Source: Hyphomonas beringensis (lineage in GTDB: Bacteria > Pseudomonadota > Alphaproteobacteria > Caulobacterales > Hyphomonadaceae). Taken from it: a stretch of 64,000 nucleotides of DNA. The position numbers were made by a program, and so were the translations under genes. The stretch spans positions 51,391-115,390 of the forward strand of contig NZ_AWFF01000024.1 in the NCBI RefSeq assembly GCF_000682755.1. Reading direction: 5' to 3'. This document shows positions 28,587-37,028 of the stretch, in pieces. The stretch's first letter is position 1. Every line of letters begins with the position of its first letter. The notes below the pieces were generated by a model. The model did not search any database, was not told the origin of the DNA, and worked only from the letters and a program-made list of their open reading frames with translations.

Positions 28587-29006
28587 CTAGCGTAGCGTGA
28601 TGGTCTGGACAGTGCCGTCTTCGGTCACTTCGAAAGCAGCACTGTCAAAGCTCGGCGGGCCGAACTTCACCGGGGCGTCATTCGAGAAGCCATAGGGCTC
28701 AGCCGGAATGCCGATCATGCTGCGTTTCAGCTCGCCATCCCCATCAACATCGTGAAACATCTTGATGCCATAGCGGCCCGGCTGCAGGTCTTCGAAGACG
28801 AGGGTCACGTCTTCTCCCGTTGAAGGCATTATCTTTGTCTGGGCGGCCTGATTGTCTCCCCATCCGGCTTCTTCAAAGAGCGCGACATGCAGCTCACCCT
28901 CAGCTTTGCGAACGCCTTTTACATCGACCGACAGGTCAGCAGCCGCAGCCGCGGCTGGCAGAAAGCAGGTAGCGAACAGGGCGGAAATCAGTGTGTTGCG
29001 GATCAT
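28587..29006 (-). CDS. DUF2141 exported protein
   Basis: A 139 aa secreted protein with a clear signal peptide (cleavage near AAAAA-DLSV). The mature part matches DUF2141: GVRKAEGELHVALFEE, LQPGRYGIKMFHDVDGDGELKR and GIPAEPYGFSNDAP. The sequence DVDGDGEL looks like a small Ca-binding loop. The ATG at 29006 with GGAGA is chosen over a longer frame. It is divergent from the LytTR regulator with a 164-base gap, making it a natural candidate target of that regulator. Confidence 0.86.
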   Translation of the reverse strand: MIRNTLISALFATCFLPAAAAAADLSVDVKGVRKAEGELHVALFEEAGWGDNQAAQTKIMPSTGEDVTLVFEDLQPGRYGIKMFHDVDGDGELKRSMIGIPAEPYGFSNDAPVKFGPPSFDSAAFEVTEDGTVQTITLR

Positions 29007-29170
29007 GATAGGTCTCCATAAGTTTGGGAGCGGGTGCCCCTTGTGGGTTGATGGAGATGAGCTTCGCAGGCTGGTTGAGGGCCGCCACATGGATTACGCG
29101 GAGAGGGTGGAAACCTTCGCCAAATGCAGCCAGTGTCATTCGCGAAGCGTGAAATAAATAGAGATTTCGT

Positions 29171-29911
29171 ATGCCAGCAGCCCTCAGGGAGACATTGAAG
29201 ACACTCACCATTGTAACGCTGCTCGCAGCCGGCTTTACCTGGTTCGGCGTTTACGGCAGCGGAGGCAGCATCTGGCTACGATTCCTGATGTGGTTCATCA
29301 CAATGCTGGTCGGCGGAGTATCTTCGCTCTTTGTCGTGCCGTTCGTCTTTCACACGCACCTGAAGACCGCCCACCCTGCGCTAAAGATCATTGTGGCAGG
29401 GGCGTTGTTGTCTGTGCCGGTGACGATCACCCTGATGCTTTTCATGCTGGCGCTGGGCAACCCGATTCCTCTTGCCTTGATCCCGATACAGTTCGGCTAT
29501 GTCTTTGCAGTCAGCGTGGTCATCACCCTCGGTGGTTTCCTGCTGGACCGCGCGCGCCGCCTGGCGGAACTCGAAGACGCCCAACCGGAAGACCGGATCG
29601 CAGGCTTTCTGCAACGCCTGCCTGTGCGGTTCCGCGGGGCTGACCTTTGGGCCATTTCTTCAGAAGACCATTATCTGCGTGTGCACACAGACCGCGGCGA
29701 GGAACTTATCCTGATGCGTTTGGCTGATGCGATCCGCGAACTGGGAGAAGACAATGGGCTGCAGACCCATCGTTCATGGTGGGTGGCAAAACAGGGTGTG
29801 GCAGATTCCCGCCGGGAGAATGGCAAACTGTATCTGGTGCTCAAATCCGGCAAGGAAGTGCCGGTCTCGCGCACCTATCAGCCGAATGTCCGCGCCGCCG
29901 GGCTGACTTAG
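29171..29911 (+). CDS. Membrane-anchored LytTR transcription regulator
   Basis: A 246 aa protein with four transmembrane helices (about residues 10-28, 35-60, 70-95 and 101-124) joined to a C-terminal LytTR DNA-binding domain (about 150-243). The DNA-binding blocks include LWAISSEDHYLRVHTDRGEELI, MRLADAIREL, THRSWWVAK and GKEVPVSRTYQPNVRAAG. It has no receiver domain, so input comes through the membrane part. It is divergent from DUF2141-DUF2306-PhoD, its likeliest targets. Its stop overlaps that of the convergent HNH gene at 29908-29911. Confidence 0.9.
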   Translation: MPAALRETLKTLTIVTLLAAGFTWFGVYGSGGSIWLRFLMWFITMLVGGVSSLFVVPFVFHTHLKTAHPALKIIVAGALLSVPVTITLMLFMLALGNPIPLALIPIQFGYVFAVSVVITLGGFLLDRARRLAELEDAQPEDRIAGFLQRLPVRFRGADLWAISSEDHYLRVHTDRGEELILMRLADAIRELGEDNGLQTHRSWWVAKQGVADSRRENGKLYLVLKSGKEVPVSRTYQPNVRAAGLT

Positions 29912-30156
29912 CCCATACCCTTGCGCTTGTTGCAGAGGGCATGCGCCAGCTGAAGATTGCTTTCATGATCCGGCCCGCCCCGCGCCAGGGCAATGATGTG
30001 ATCATAGGTCGGGCGCCACTTCTTCCACAGCGTGGCATGGTCCATCTCGGCACGGCTTGCGGGCATCGGTTTTCCGCACAGGGCACACAAGCCTTCCTGC
30101 GCCTCCCACAACCGCCGGAATTGCGGCGTATCAGGCGGCAGGAAAGACTGGCTCAC
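29908..30156 (-). CDS. Small HNH endonuclease-fold protein coupled to folD
   Basis: An 82 aa HNH protein. Zinc ligands appear as CALC (24-27) and the Cys in HALCN (75); the catalytic strand holds [20 protein letters not shown] with His53 and Asn68. The start is GTG at 30156, overlapping the folD stop as GTGA, with GGAGGGG just upstream, so translation is coupled to folD. A longer frame exists inside folD but has no family character. Whether it cuts DNA, and why it is tied to folate metabolism, is unknown. It belongs to the small stand-alone HNH group found in many genomes. Confidence 0.8.
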   Translation of the reverse strand: MSQSFLPPDTPQFRRLWEAQEGLCALCGKPMPASRAEMDHATLWKKWRPTYDHIIALARGGPDHESNLQLAHALCNKRKGMG

Positions 30157-31040
30157 AGCCCCTCCGGAACTTTCCAGCCGCGCCGGGCGCAGGCCGCCAA
30201 CACCGTGTTGCGCAACAGGCAGGCAATGGTCATCGGACCGACGCCGCCTGGCACAGGCGTAATGTGGCCAGCAACCTCTGAGCATTCGGCATAGTCAGCA
30301 TCGCCCACCAGCCTTGTCTTGCCCTCACCCTTTTCAGGCGCATCCACGCGATTGATGCCAACATCAATGATCGCCGCGCCGGGCTTTACCCAGTCGGCCT
30401 TGACCATCTGCGGCCGCCCCACAGCTGGCACCAGAATGTCAGCATCACGGCACACCGCCGGCAGGTCCTTTGTGCGGCTATGCGCGATTGTCACCGTGCA
30501 GTTCTCGGCCAGGAACAATAGCGCCGCCGGCTTTCCGACCAGAATGGAGCGTCCGATCACGACAACATGCTTGCCTGACAGATCCTCTCCCAATGCCCGT
30601 TTTGCAAGGATGACGCATCCCGTCGGCGTGCAGGCCACCAGGCCCGGCTTGCCAAGGGTCAAACGCCCGGCGGAGACTTCCGTAAGGCCGTCGACATCCT
30701 TGTCCGGGTGGATCTTTTCAATCGCCGCATCAGCGTCCAGCCCCTTTGGCAGCGGCAATTGCAGCAGAATACCGTCTACATTCTCGTCCGCATTCAATTG
30801 CGTGATCAGGCTCTCAACATCTTGCTGGCTGGCCGTTTCAGGCAGGCGATGATGCACAGACACCATGCCCGCCTCTTCCGTTTGACGTACCTTGTTGCGG
30901 ACATAGACCTGGCTGGCCGGGTCTTCGCCGACCAGTACCACGGCCAGGGAAGGCTGGCCCGGCAACTGGCTAACGGCCTTTGCCACATCGGCGCGGACAT
31001 CTGCCGCAATCGCTTTTCCATCAATCATGCTGGCGCTCAT
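30153..31040 (-). CDS. folD: Bifunctional methylene-THF dehydrogenase / cyclohydrolase
   Basis: Interconverts 5,10-methylene-, methenyl- and 10-formyl-THF. The 295 aa product starts [19 protein letters not shown]. It contains [14 protein letters not shown] (catalytic Lys in the second helix), [22 protein letters not shown], the NADP Rossmann motif [15 protein letters not shown] and [16 protein letters not shown]. The ATG at 31040 overlaps the DUF167 stop as ATGA. It is third in the yggT-DUF167-folD-HNH operon. Confidence 0.96.
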   Translation of the reverse strand: MSASMIDGKAIAADVRADVAKAVSQLPGQPSLAVVLVGEDPASQVYVRNKVRQTEEAGMVSVHHRLPETASQQDVESLITQLNADENVDGILLQLPLPKGLDADAAIEKIHPDKDVDGLTEVSAGRLTLGKPGLVACTPTGCVILAKRALGEDLSGKHVVVIGRSILVGKPAALLFLAENCTVTIAHSRTKDLPAVCRDADILVPAVGRPQMVKADWVKPGAAIIDVGINRVDAPEKGEGKTRLVGDADYAECSEVAGHITPVPGGVGPMTIACLLRNTVLAACARRGWKVPEGL

Positions 31041-31318
31041 GGCTCTGCATCCCCGGCAAGTTTCGCCGCCAGATCGGGCGACCCGTCTATATCGAGGCCT
31101 TTTAACCGGTTCTTCGCGCCCGTCACCACCTTGACCGCAGACTTTGGGACACCCAGCCATTTGGCGACCACTTTTTCCACGGCTGCATTGGCCTTTCCCC
31201 CTTCGGGCACGGCGCGCACGCGGACTTTCAGATAGGTTCGTCCGGCCGCATCGGTCTCCCAGGCCTCCACCCGGTCAGCCGACGCATTTGGCTGCACGCG
31301 AACGGTCAGCCGGTGCAT
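31037..31318 (-). CDS. DUF167 (YggU-like) protein
   Basis: A 93 aa soluble protein of the small DUF167 family. It has the signature [13 protein letters not shown] near the start and [21 protein letters not shown] with the conserved ALLKLLAK-type helix, then [11 protein letters not shown]. Function is not known, but it is commonly found next to yggT as here, with a 3-base gap to the upstream yggT stop and an ATGA overlap with folD downstream. Confidence 0.88.
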   Translation of the reverse strand: MHRLTVRVQPNASADRVEAWETDAAGRTYLKVRVRAVPEGGKANAAVEKVVAKWLGVPKSAVKVVTGAKNRLKGLDIDGSPDLAAKLAGDAEP

Positions 31319-31321
31319 GAT

Positions 31322-31615
31322 CTACAGCGGAACGACAGAATAGCCGTAACGGATGATCAGGCGTTCCAGGAAGAAAATGATGAGCAGCACAACCATCGGC
31401 GTCAGATCCAGCCCGCCCATCGGCGGCAATATGTTGCGGATGGGCCTGTAAACCGGCTCCGTGATTCGCTCCAGACCGCTCCAGATATTGCGAATGGTCG
31501 GATTCTGGATGCTCAACACATTGAATGCGACCAGCCAGGACAGCACGGCCTGAACGATGATGATAAAGGTAACAATCCGAAGGATCAGCAAAATCAGATC
31601 AAGAATGGCGGCCAT
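31322..31615 (-). CDS. YggT family membrane protein
   Basis: A 97 aa protein with two hydrophobic segments (residues about 2-24 and 70-92) flanking the family block NPTIRNIWSGLERITEPVYRP. YggT proteins have been linked to osmotic stress and division-site organisation in other bacteria, but the role here is open. The start at 31615 is set by GGAG 11 bases upstream; a TTG at 31630 is the alternative. It is first in the operon with DUF167, folD and HNH and divergent from an MFS gene. Confidence 0.88.
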   Translation of the reverse strand: MAAILDLILLILRIVTFIIIVQAVLSWLVAFNVLSIQNPTIRNIWSGLERITEPVYRPIRNILPPMGGLDLTPMVVLLIIFFLERLIIRYGYSVVPL

Positions 31616-31775
31616 AGGGCGACGCTCCAATAATTTCTTTCATTGCCTTCACTTAGGGTGATGCCCCTACCCTGCGCAAGAGATTGGCCTGTCCTTTCCC
31701 TGGAACAGGGCTAAGGTTTGACATTCAGCTCAACGCCAAACACACAGGCGATCTGCAGCAAGGGGCATTCAAGGC

Positions 31776-33020
31776 ATGACAGACACCGACAAGCCTCTGC
31801 TGCCGCTCAGCGTTTTCCAACAGGCAATTATTGGCATCGCCATGGTCGCCATGGGCGCAGGCATGACAATCAATTTCGTGGTTGTGGCGCCGCTCGCGCG
31901 CAAGGCAGGCCTGACTGAGATTGAAGTTGCCGGCATCCTTACCCTTTCGGCCGCGCTTTATGCCCTGCTTATCCCGACCTGGGGCCGTCTCGCAGACAGG
32001 TTTGGCCGCAAGCGGGTAATGGTCTTTTCCATGTTCGCGATGGGCCTGACGAACATGGTATTCGTGCTGGCCTTGCAGGCGGCGCTGGCCGGGATCGTCA
32101 CCGGGCTCTCTACCTTCTTCCTGCTTGCCTTTGTGCGGCTATGGTTCGGCCTGCTTGCGCCGGGCCTACAGCCTGCTGCCATGGCCGCGATGACAGATGC
32201 CACGACGCCTCTTACCCGCGCCGGCGGCCTTGGCATGCTGGGCGCCTGCATGAGCGTCGGATCCATCATCGGGCCAGCCGGAGCAACTGTGCTCGCACCG
32301 TTTGGGGCCCTGATGCCGATCTGGGGCTCGATCATCTTCAATATGTCGGCTGGTCTATTGCTGGCCTTCACCCTGCCGCCAACGCGCAAGCGACCGAAAT
32401 CCAACTCCCGCCCGAAGCCACTGGCCGTGCGGGACCCGCGCGTCTTCCCGCACCTGGCCTTCCTGTTCTGCTATTTCTTCGCCATCGGCATGGTGCAGCA
32501 AACGATGAGCTGGTTCATCGAAGACCGCTATGAATTTGCGGATACAGCCATCCGGAGCGCCGAGGAGGCCGTGGTGCTGCACACAGGCATTGCCTTTGCC
32601 TGTCTCGCCGCAGGCATGATCATTATGCAGTTTGGCTATGTGCAGCCGCGCCGACCCGACCCACGAAAGATCCTGCCGGTGGGCCTGACCTTTGTCGCTA
32701 TCGGCTATGTCTGCGCGGATTCCTTTTTCCCCTTCTGGAGCCTGGCGCTCAGCTTCTTCACAATTGGCTGCGGCGCCGCGCTCGCCGTGCCGGCTGCCAA
32801 TGCGCTCGGCAGCCTCTCTGTGAAACGCCATGAACAGGCATCTGCCGCAGCCCTTCTGGCTGCTGCACCACCTTCCGGCTTTATTTTCGGCCCGCTGGTG
32901 GGCGCGACACTTTACTCCTTCATGCCATCGCTGCCGCTATATAGCGCGGCAGGCGTGCTGAGCGTTCTGGCTGTATATGCCCTTCTGGTAACCTCTCGCC
33001 GCCCCTTGACCCCCGTCTGA
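31776..33020 (+). CDS. MFS transporter (DHA1/TetA-like)
   Basis: A 414 aa twelve-helix permease. The loop between helices 2 and 3 has GRLADRFGRKRVM, the classic MFS motif A. LRAG-like and PGLQPAAMAAMTDATTP in helix 4-5 resemble the tetracycline/multidrug exporter group. The substrate is not predictable. A TTGACA at 31718-31723 may be its -35 but the -10 is poor. The ATG is preceded by AAGGGG at longer spacing. It is divergent from the yggT operon. Confidence 0.85.
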   Translation: MTDTDKPLLPLSVFQQAIIGIAMVAMGAGMTINFVVVAPLARKAGLTEIEVAGILTLSAALYALLIPTWGRLADRFGRKRVMVFSMFAMGLTNMVFVLALQAALAGIVTGLSTFFLLAFVRLWFGLLAPGLQPAAMAAMTDATTPLTRAGGLGMLGACMSVGSIIGPAGATVLAPFGALMPIWGSIIFNMSAGLLLAFTLPPTRKRPKSNSRPKPLAVRDPRVFPHLAFLFCYFFAIGMVQQTMSWFIEDRYEFADTAIRSAEEAVVLHTGIAFACLAAGMIIMQFGYVQPRRPDPRKILPVGLTFVAIGYVCADSFFPFWSLALSFFTIGCGAALAVPAANALGSLSVKRHEQASAAALLAAAPPSGFIFGPLVGATLYSFMPSLPLYSAAGVLSVLAVYALLVTSRRPLTPV

Positions 33021-33107
33021 CAAGCAAGATGAGACAAGCAGTCGACACCGGCACCTTTGCGCGGCTGAGGCGTTGGCTGCGCACAATACATATTCTGGAG
33101 AATTCCC

Positions 33108-33584
33108 ATGTCTGCATCCCGCCTTGCCACCGCCAGCCTAATGGCCCTCTCCTTGCTCGCCGCCTGTGGCCAGCAAGCTCCATCAGCCCCCGCCGCTGAA
33201 ACAGCCCCTTCGCAATCAGAGGCATCCCAGAAAGAGGCCTCCATACCGTCAGAAGAGAGCGATCAGGCAACAGAACGGCCAGAGCTGGAAGCTCTTTCAG
33301 GCCACTGGGTTTCCGATGATGACTCACAAGCAGGCATGATCATCACCGGAGACCAGGTCGAGATGACCTATGGCGGAGACACTCTGAGCACAGACCGCCT
33401 GGACTTTGTCTACACATGCGATGGCGCCACCGCGACGACAGACAAAATGCTCCTTCAGCTCACACCAGACGATGGCGAGCCGATGTGTTACAGCGTGCTT
33501 GATATCAGCGACACCAAACTCGTGCTCAGCTACCTCGGTCGCGGAAACACGCTGAGCTATTCACGTGCAGAGCCAAGCAAATAA
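33108..33584 (+). CDS. Small lipoprotein of unknown function
   Basis: 158 aa with a lipoprotein signal ending LLAAC (Cys20), then a low-complexity Ala/Ser/Glu linker to about residue 60. A compact beta-rich domain follows, starting at LSGHWVSDDDSQAGM and containing two cysteines (VYTCDG and EPMCYS) that could form a disulfide. The opening GHW pattern recalls small lipocalin-like or META-like domains, but I do not recognise a family. GGAGAA lies upstream of the ATG. It converges on a VOC gene with a 21-base gap. Confidence 0.75.
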   Translation: MSASRLATASLMALSLLAACGQQAPSAPAAETAPSQSEASQKEASIPSEESDQATERPELEALSGHWVSDDDSQAGMIITGDQVEMTYGGDTLSTDRLDFVYTCDGATATTDKMLLQLTPDDGEPMCYSVLDISDTKLVLSYLGRGNTLSYSRAEPSK

Positions 33585-33605
33585 GCCAAGCCAGCCTTAT
33601 GCGGC

Positions 33606-33977
33606 CTATGCCATTGTGAAGGCATTGAGCTTATTGCCATCCGGATCCCGGAAATAGGCCGCATAGAAACCTTCATCTCCGCGTGGGCCGGGCGCGCCCT
33701 CATCCGTTCCGCCATGGGCCAAAGCGATGTCATACAGGCGACTGACTTGTTCCTTATCCTTCGCCTGCAGCGCAACCATGGTGCCATTGCCGACACTGGC
33801 AGGCTTGCCATCATGGGGCAGGGTCGCGGCAACGCCGGCTTCACCGCCCGGCGTACCCCAGGCGATGTAGGTGTCCGTCTCCATCATGCGGCCCGTTCCC
33901 ATTTCCTTTGCCAGGGCGTCATAGAATTTGGCCGCGCGGGCCAAATCTGCCGTACCAAGCGTTACATATCCAATCAT
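33606..33977 (-). CDS. VOC/glyoxalase-fold protein
   Basis: A 123 aa protein of the vicinal oxygen chelate superfamily. MIGYVTLGTADLARAAKFYDAL is the typical first beta-alpha unit and YFRDPDGNKLNAF the typical last strand with the metal-ligand position (Asn in DGNKL). The first metal position is Thr rather than His (VTLGT), so catalysis is uncertain; many such proteins bind small molecules instead. GGAGGGA upstream fixes the start at 33977. No functional link to its neighbours is evident. Confidence 0.85.
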   Translation of the reverse strand: MIGYVTLGTADLARAAKFYDALAKEMGTGRMMETDTYIAWGTPGGEAGVAATLPHDGKPASVGNGTMVALQAKDKEQVSRLYDIALAHGGTDEGAPGPRGDEGFYAAYFRDPDGNKLNAFTMA

Positions 33978-34041
33978 GCAGTGTCCCTCCGTGCTGTAGA
34001 CAGCAAGGAACATATCATGAACAAAAGCTGTCGCAAGATAG

Positions 34042-34151
34042 CAGGTCAAATTACCTGTTGAATTTCACCCGCGCGTTTTTGCCATGTACACGGTGATCAG
34101 AAATATGTCGTCCAGCGACAGTCGGCCGCTCCAAACGTGGCTGCAGCGGCC
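34042..34151. other. Gene-free stretch with two inverted repeats
   Basis: The 296-base gap 33978-34273 holds no gene I can support. Visible elements are CAGGT (34042-34046) and ACCTG (34053-34057), an inverted repeat with a 6-base centre 65 bases upstream of the VOC start. A hairpin GGCCGCT (34124-34130) / AGCGGCC (34145-34151) with a 14-base loop also lies here. The first could be an operator for the VOC gene. The second lacks a T run. Confidence 0.35.
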
Positions 34152-34273
34152 AGAACAAATCATTCGGCAGCTGATTACTGTTCTCTATGCGAGGATCGTC
34201 CCGCGCCAACTACAACCGGAACCGGTGACCACTTCACGGATTGATTGGACATAGTCATATCGAGGAAGGAACC

Positions 34274-34510
34274 ATGACCAACCGTTCGGCAATATCCATA
34301 CTTATCTACGGGATGGTGCAGGGTGTACTGTTCGGCGCAATCCTGCTGGCTGTTCTTTATGTTCCAGTTCTGAAAGCAAACGCAGCCATCTTTATTCCGC
34401 TAGCAGTCCTGATTAGCGTCATCGTGGCGATCCCCCTTTCGTGGAAGATCGCCCCGAAACTGAGAGCGCGTCATCAACGCCGCATGGCCCGTAAGCACAA
34501 TCTGGCCTAG
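34274..34510 (+). CDS. Small two-helix membrane protein
   Basis: A 78 aa protein with two hydrophobic segments (residues about 7-31 and 37-58) and a highly basic tail (RARHQRRMARKH), which places the C-terminus inside. AGGAAGGA lies directly before the ATG at 34274. No family is recognised. It converges on an SDR gene with a 9-base gap. Confidence 0.7.
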   Translation: MTNRSAISILIYGMVQGVLFGAILLAVLYVPVLKANAAIFIPLAVLISVIVAIPLSWKIAPKLRARHQRRMARKHNLA

Positions 34511-34519
34511 GGCCTGAAA

Positions 34520-35296
34520 TCACATGGCGCTGATGCCGCCATCCACTTTCAGTTCTATGCCTGTCACTAGCTTGCTTTCGTCCGAAGCCAGATAAAGCAC
34601 CGCATAGGCAATATCGTCCGGCTCACCAACCTTGCCGAGCGGGATCTGGCGCCCAAGCTTGGCAAGCGCCTCTTCCTCGCCGAACATTTCTTTCGTCCGG
34701 TCAAGGATCGGCGTATTGATGAATACGGGGTGGACGGAGTTACAGCGGATCTGACCGCCGGTCGACTTTGCACAATGCAGGGCGATGGACTTCGAAATGT
34801 GCCGTACCGCTGCCTTGGCCGTGTTGTAGGACACATAGTTCGCGCTGGCGATAATGCCCGCGATGGAGGAAATGTTGATGATCGAGCCGAGCCCATGTTC
34901 GCGCATCAGCGGGATGGCGTATTTGCAGCCGAGGAAGATCGAGTCGACGTCGACAGCCTGCACGTGTTTGAAAGTCTCGTAATTCTCATCTTCGACCGAG
35001 CCGAGCGACCCGATGCCGGCATTGTTGACCAGCACGTTGAGACCGCCCATCGCGTCATGGGCCTCTTTCAGCACCTCCTGCCAGCGGTCGGCATCGGTCA
35101 CATCATGCTGCCAGGCGAAGGCCGTTCCCGCGCCATGGGCTTCATTGATGGAGGCAGCGACGGCTTCGGCCCCTGCCCCGTTCACATCGGTCACGGTAAC
35201 CTTGGCGCCTTCGCGCGCAAACATGCGCGCAGTCGCTTCGCCCAAGCCTTGGGCTCCGCCCGTAATGAACGCCATTTTTCCTGATACACGGCCCAT
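34520..35296 (-). CDS. SDR oxidoreductase (cyclohexanol/cyclopentanol dehydrogenase-like)
   Basis: A 258 aa NAD-dependent SDR. GGAQGLGEATARMF is the cofactor motif and the Asp in VTVTDVNG indicates NAD over NADP. LVNNAGIGSLG, the catalytic Ser in IINISSIAG and YNTAKAA complete the set. The end TGIELKVDGGISAM is as in alicyclic alcohol dehydrogenases, which suggests a secondary alcohol substrate, but specificity is inferred. The start at 35296 is preferred because GGAGGAG lies just upstream. Confidence 0.88.
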   Translation of the reverse strand: MGRVSGKMAFITGGAQGLGEATARMFAREGAKVTVTDVNGAGAEAVAASINEAHGAGTAFAWQHDVTDADRWQEVLKEAHDAMGGLNVLVNNAGIGSLGSVEDENYETFKHVQAVDVDSIFLGCKYAIPLMREHGLGSIINISSIAGIIASANYVSYNTAKAAVRHISKSIALHCAKSTGGQIRCNSVHPVFINTPILDRTKEMFGEEEALAKLGRQIPLGKVGEPDDIAYAVLYLASDESKLVTGIELKVDGGISAM

Positions 35297-35399
35297 ATGC
35301 GGCTCCTCCACTGATATCTGATAGTTTTGTCTACCCGTATCAGCGCGTTAGCAAGCCGCCTAGACTGCCCCTAGGGGAAGTTTGCCGCAGGCCCTGCGG

Positions 35400-35693
35400 T
35401 CAGGACAGTTTGCCCGCCACGTCATTCATGAACTGGCCGAGTTCTACATCCTTGGGCGACACACCATCCACATCATGCGTGGTCAGTGTGACCTCCACCT
35501 TGTTGTACACATTGAACCATTCCGGATGGTGGTCCATCTGCTCGGCCTTCAGCGCGACAGAGGACATGAATCCCCATGCCGTCTTGAAGTCATCGAACTT
35601 GAACGTCTTGGTGATCTCGTCGCGATCGCCCTCCCCTTTGGCCCAGCCTGTCAGCTTTGCGAGGGCGGCATCTGCGCCAATCTTGTCTGTCAT
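35400..35693 (-). CDS. phhB: Pterin-4a-carbinolamine dehydratase
   Basis: A 97 aa enzyme that dehydrates 4a-hydroxytetrahydrobiopterin, a by-product of phenylalanine hydroxylase. The signature [17 protein letters not shown] carries the active-site His-His-Pro, and [18 protein letters not shown] ends the family core. No phhA is in the window. GGAGAGGA precedes the ATG. It is third in a run with the HAD and lipoprotein genes, starting 3 bases after the lipoprotein stop. Confidence 0.93.
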   Translation of the reverse strand: MTDKIGADAALAKLTGWAKGEGDRDEITKTFKFDDFKTAWGFMSSVALKAEQMDHHPEWFNVYNKVEVTLTTHDVDGVSPKDVELGQFMNDVAGKLS

Positions 35694-35696
35694 GGT

Positions 35697-36290
35697 CTAA
35701 TCCTCTCCATCCTGTCCCAGGACGTAATATACCCAGCGCCCATTACCAGCGATGGCTGTGCGCATACCGGGATATCCTTCGCCCTTGCGTATCTTCTCAA
35801 TCCCGTCATCTCCGATCAGTTCCCTCAAGCGCCGCCTTTCCTGGAAGGTCAGCTTCTCCGGAATCAGATCATGCGCATCACGCGCCGCCAGGTCAGGCCA
35901 GACATACCATATCTCGCCATCGATCTGCCGCATGCCAACCGGCATATCGAACAGCGTCCGCAATCTCAAATTCGGGTCTACCCCCGTCCGGCGCATCAGG
36001 TCCCAGAATTCGCGGTGTGGAGTGCCCCCGAAATTCGAGATAAAATCCTCATACTCGCTCGCCTTGCGAGACAGACGCGTCAGAGAGCCCGCCTGCGCAT
36101 AGGACAACAACTCATCGCGCGTCTGTAAGGCTGCCTCGGTCAGCACAACCGGCTGCCGCTCATGAGGGGGCTGTGTCAGGCTGTCTTGCGGCAGGACAGG
36201 CTGCTGCCCGCCCTCCGCCGGAGAACACGCCCCCAGAAGCGCCAGCCCCGCCCCGGCCAGCGCCAGAAAGAAGCCCCTAAACCACGTCAT
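35697..36290 (-). CDS. Lipoprotein of unknown function
   Basis: 197 aa with a lipoprotein signal ending LLGAC (Cys22). A Pro/Gln linker precedes a helical-plus-beta domain with SRKASEYEDFISNFGGTPHREFWDLMRRTGVDP and QIDGEIWYVWPDLAARD. The latter half looks like a conserved alphaproteobacterial domain of unknown function. Its start overlaps the end of the HAD gene by 14 bases, so it is translationally coupled to it. Confidence 0.72.
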   Translation of the reverse strand: MTWFRGFFLALAGAGLALLGACSPAEGGQQPVLPQDSLTQPPHERQPVVLTEAALQTRDELLSYAQAGSLTRLSRKASEYEDFISNFGGTPHREFWDLMRRTGVDPNLRLRTLFDMPVGMRQIDGEIWYVWPDLAARDAHDLIPEKLTFQERRRLRELIGDDGIEKIRKGEGYPGMRTAIAGNGRWVYYVLGQDGED

Positions 36291-36927
36291 AACCCGTGGC
36301 GGCCTGCAGGTCTGCCAGCAACTGGTCTTCGCTGAGCACCTTGATGGTCGTCATGCCCATATCCCTGGCGGGCTTCAGATTATGCCCGATATCATCCAAG
36401 TAGACGCACTCTGCCGGATCGACATCCAGCGCCTCACACATAAGAGCATAAATCCGCGGGTCCGGTTTGCGGATACCCAGCTTCGAACTCTCGATCACAT
36501 GATCGAACATGGTGAAGACTTTCGCCACCTGCTCGGCCTTTGCCTCATCATTGGTCATGGAGACACCCTTCCCGACCGGGGCATTATTGGTGATGCAGCC
36601 AACCTTGCCATGCTGTTTGCAGACCTCAAGCGCCTTGACGACGCGCGGACGCAGACCGCCTGACAGCAATTTCAGCACCTCGCCGCCCGGGATCTCATGC
36701 CCCATTGCTTTCGACTCCGCGCGGAACATGCCGTCGAATTCGGCCGCTGTGACAAGGCTCTGCTCCAGCTTGGCCCAGGCATTGTCCAGCGGGTTGGTGG
36801 CGTTGACCGTACGGATGAAATCCTTCGGCAGGCCGCGTTCAGCCTCATAAACATTGAAGGCGTCGAAGGGCGAGGAGGTGAAAACGCCCCCGAAATCCCA
36901 GATAATGGCTTTATATGTCTTGGTCAT
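36277..36927 (-). CDS. HAD-IA family hydrolase
   Basis: A 216 aa haloacid dehalogenase-fold protein. Motif I reads WDFGGVF: the nucleophile Asp is present but the usual second Asp (DxD) is Gly. Motif II is ITNNAP, motif III KLGIRKPDPRIY and motif IV YLDDIGHNLKPA. Loss of the second Asp is typical of the epoxide hydrolase N-terminal-like/YihX-type subgroup members that are not always phosphatases, so the activity is uncertain. It heads a three-gene run with a lipoprotein and phhB. Confidence 0.85.
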   Translation of the reverse strand: MTKTYKAIIWDFGGVFTSSPFDAFNVYEAERGLPKDFIRTVNATNPLDNAWAKLEQSLVTAAEFDGMFRAESKAMGHEIPGGEVLKLLSGGLRPRVVKALEVCKQHGKVGCITNNAPVGKGVSMTNDEAKAEQVAKVFTMFDHVIESSKLGIRKPDPRIYALMCEALDVDPAECVYLDDIGHNLKPARDMGMTTIKVLSEDQLLADLQAATGYDVV

Positions 36928-37028
36928 GCATGTCCTGTAACCGGCTCAGCAGCGTTTTCAAACCTTGAACATTGCGAGCCCGCATCTAGGGTGGCGGCGA
37001 TTGCAACAAAATACAGGGAGTTTCGTCC

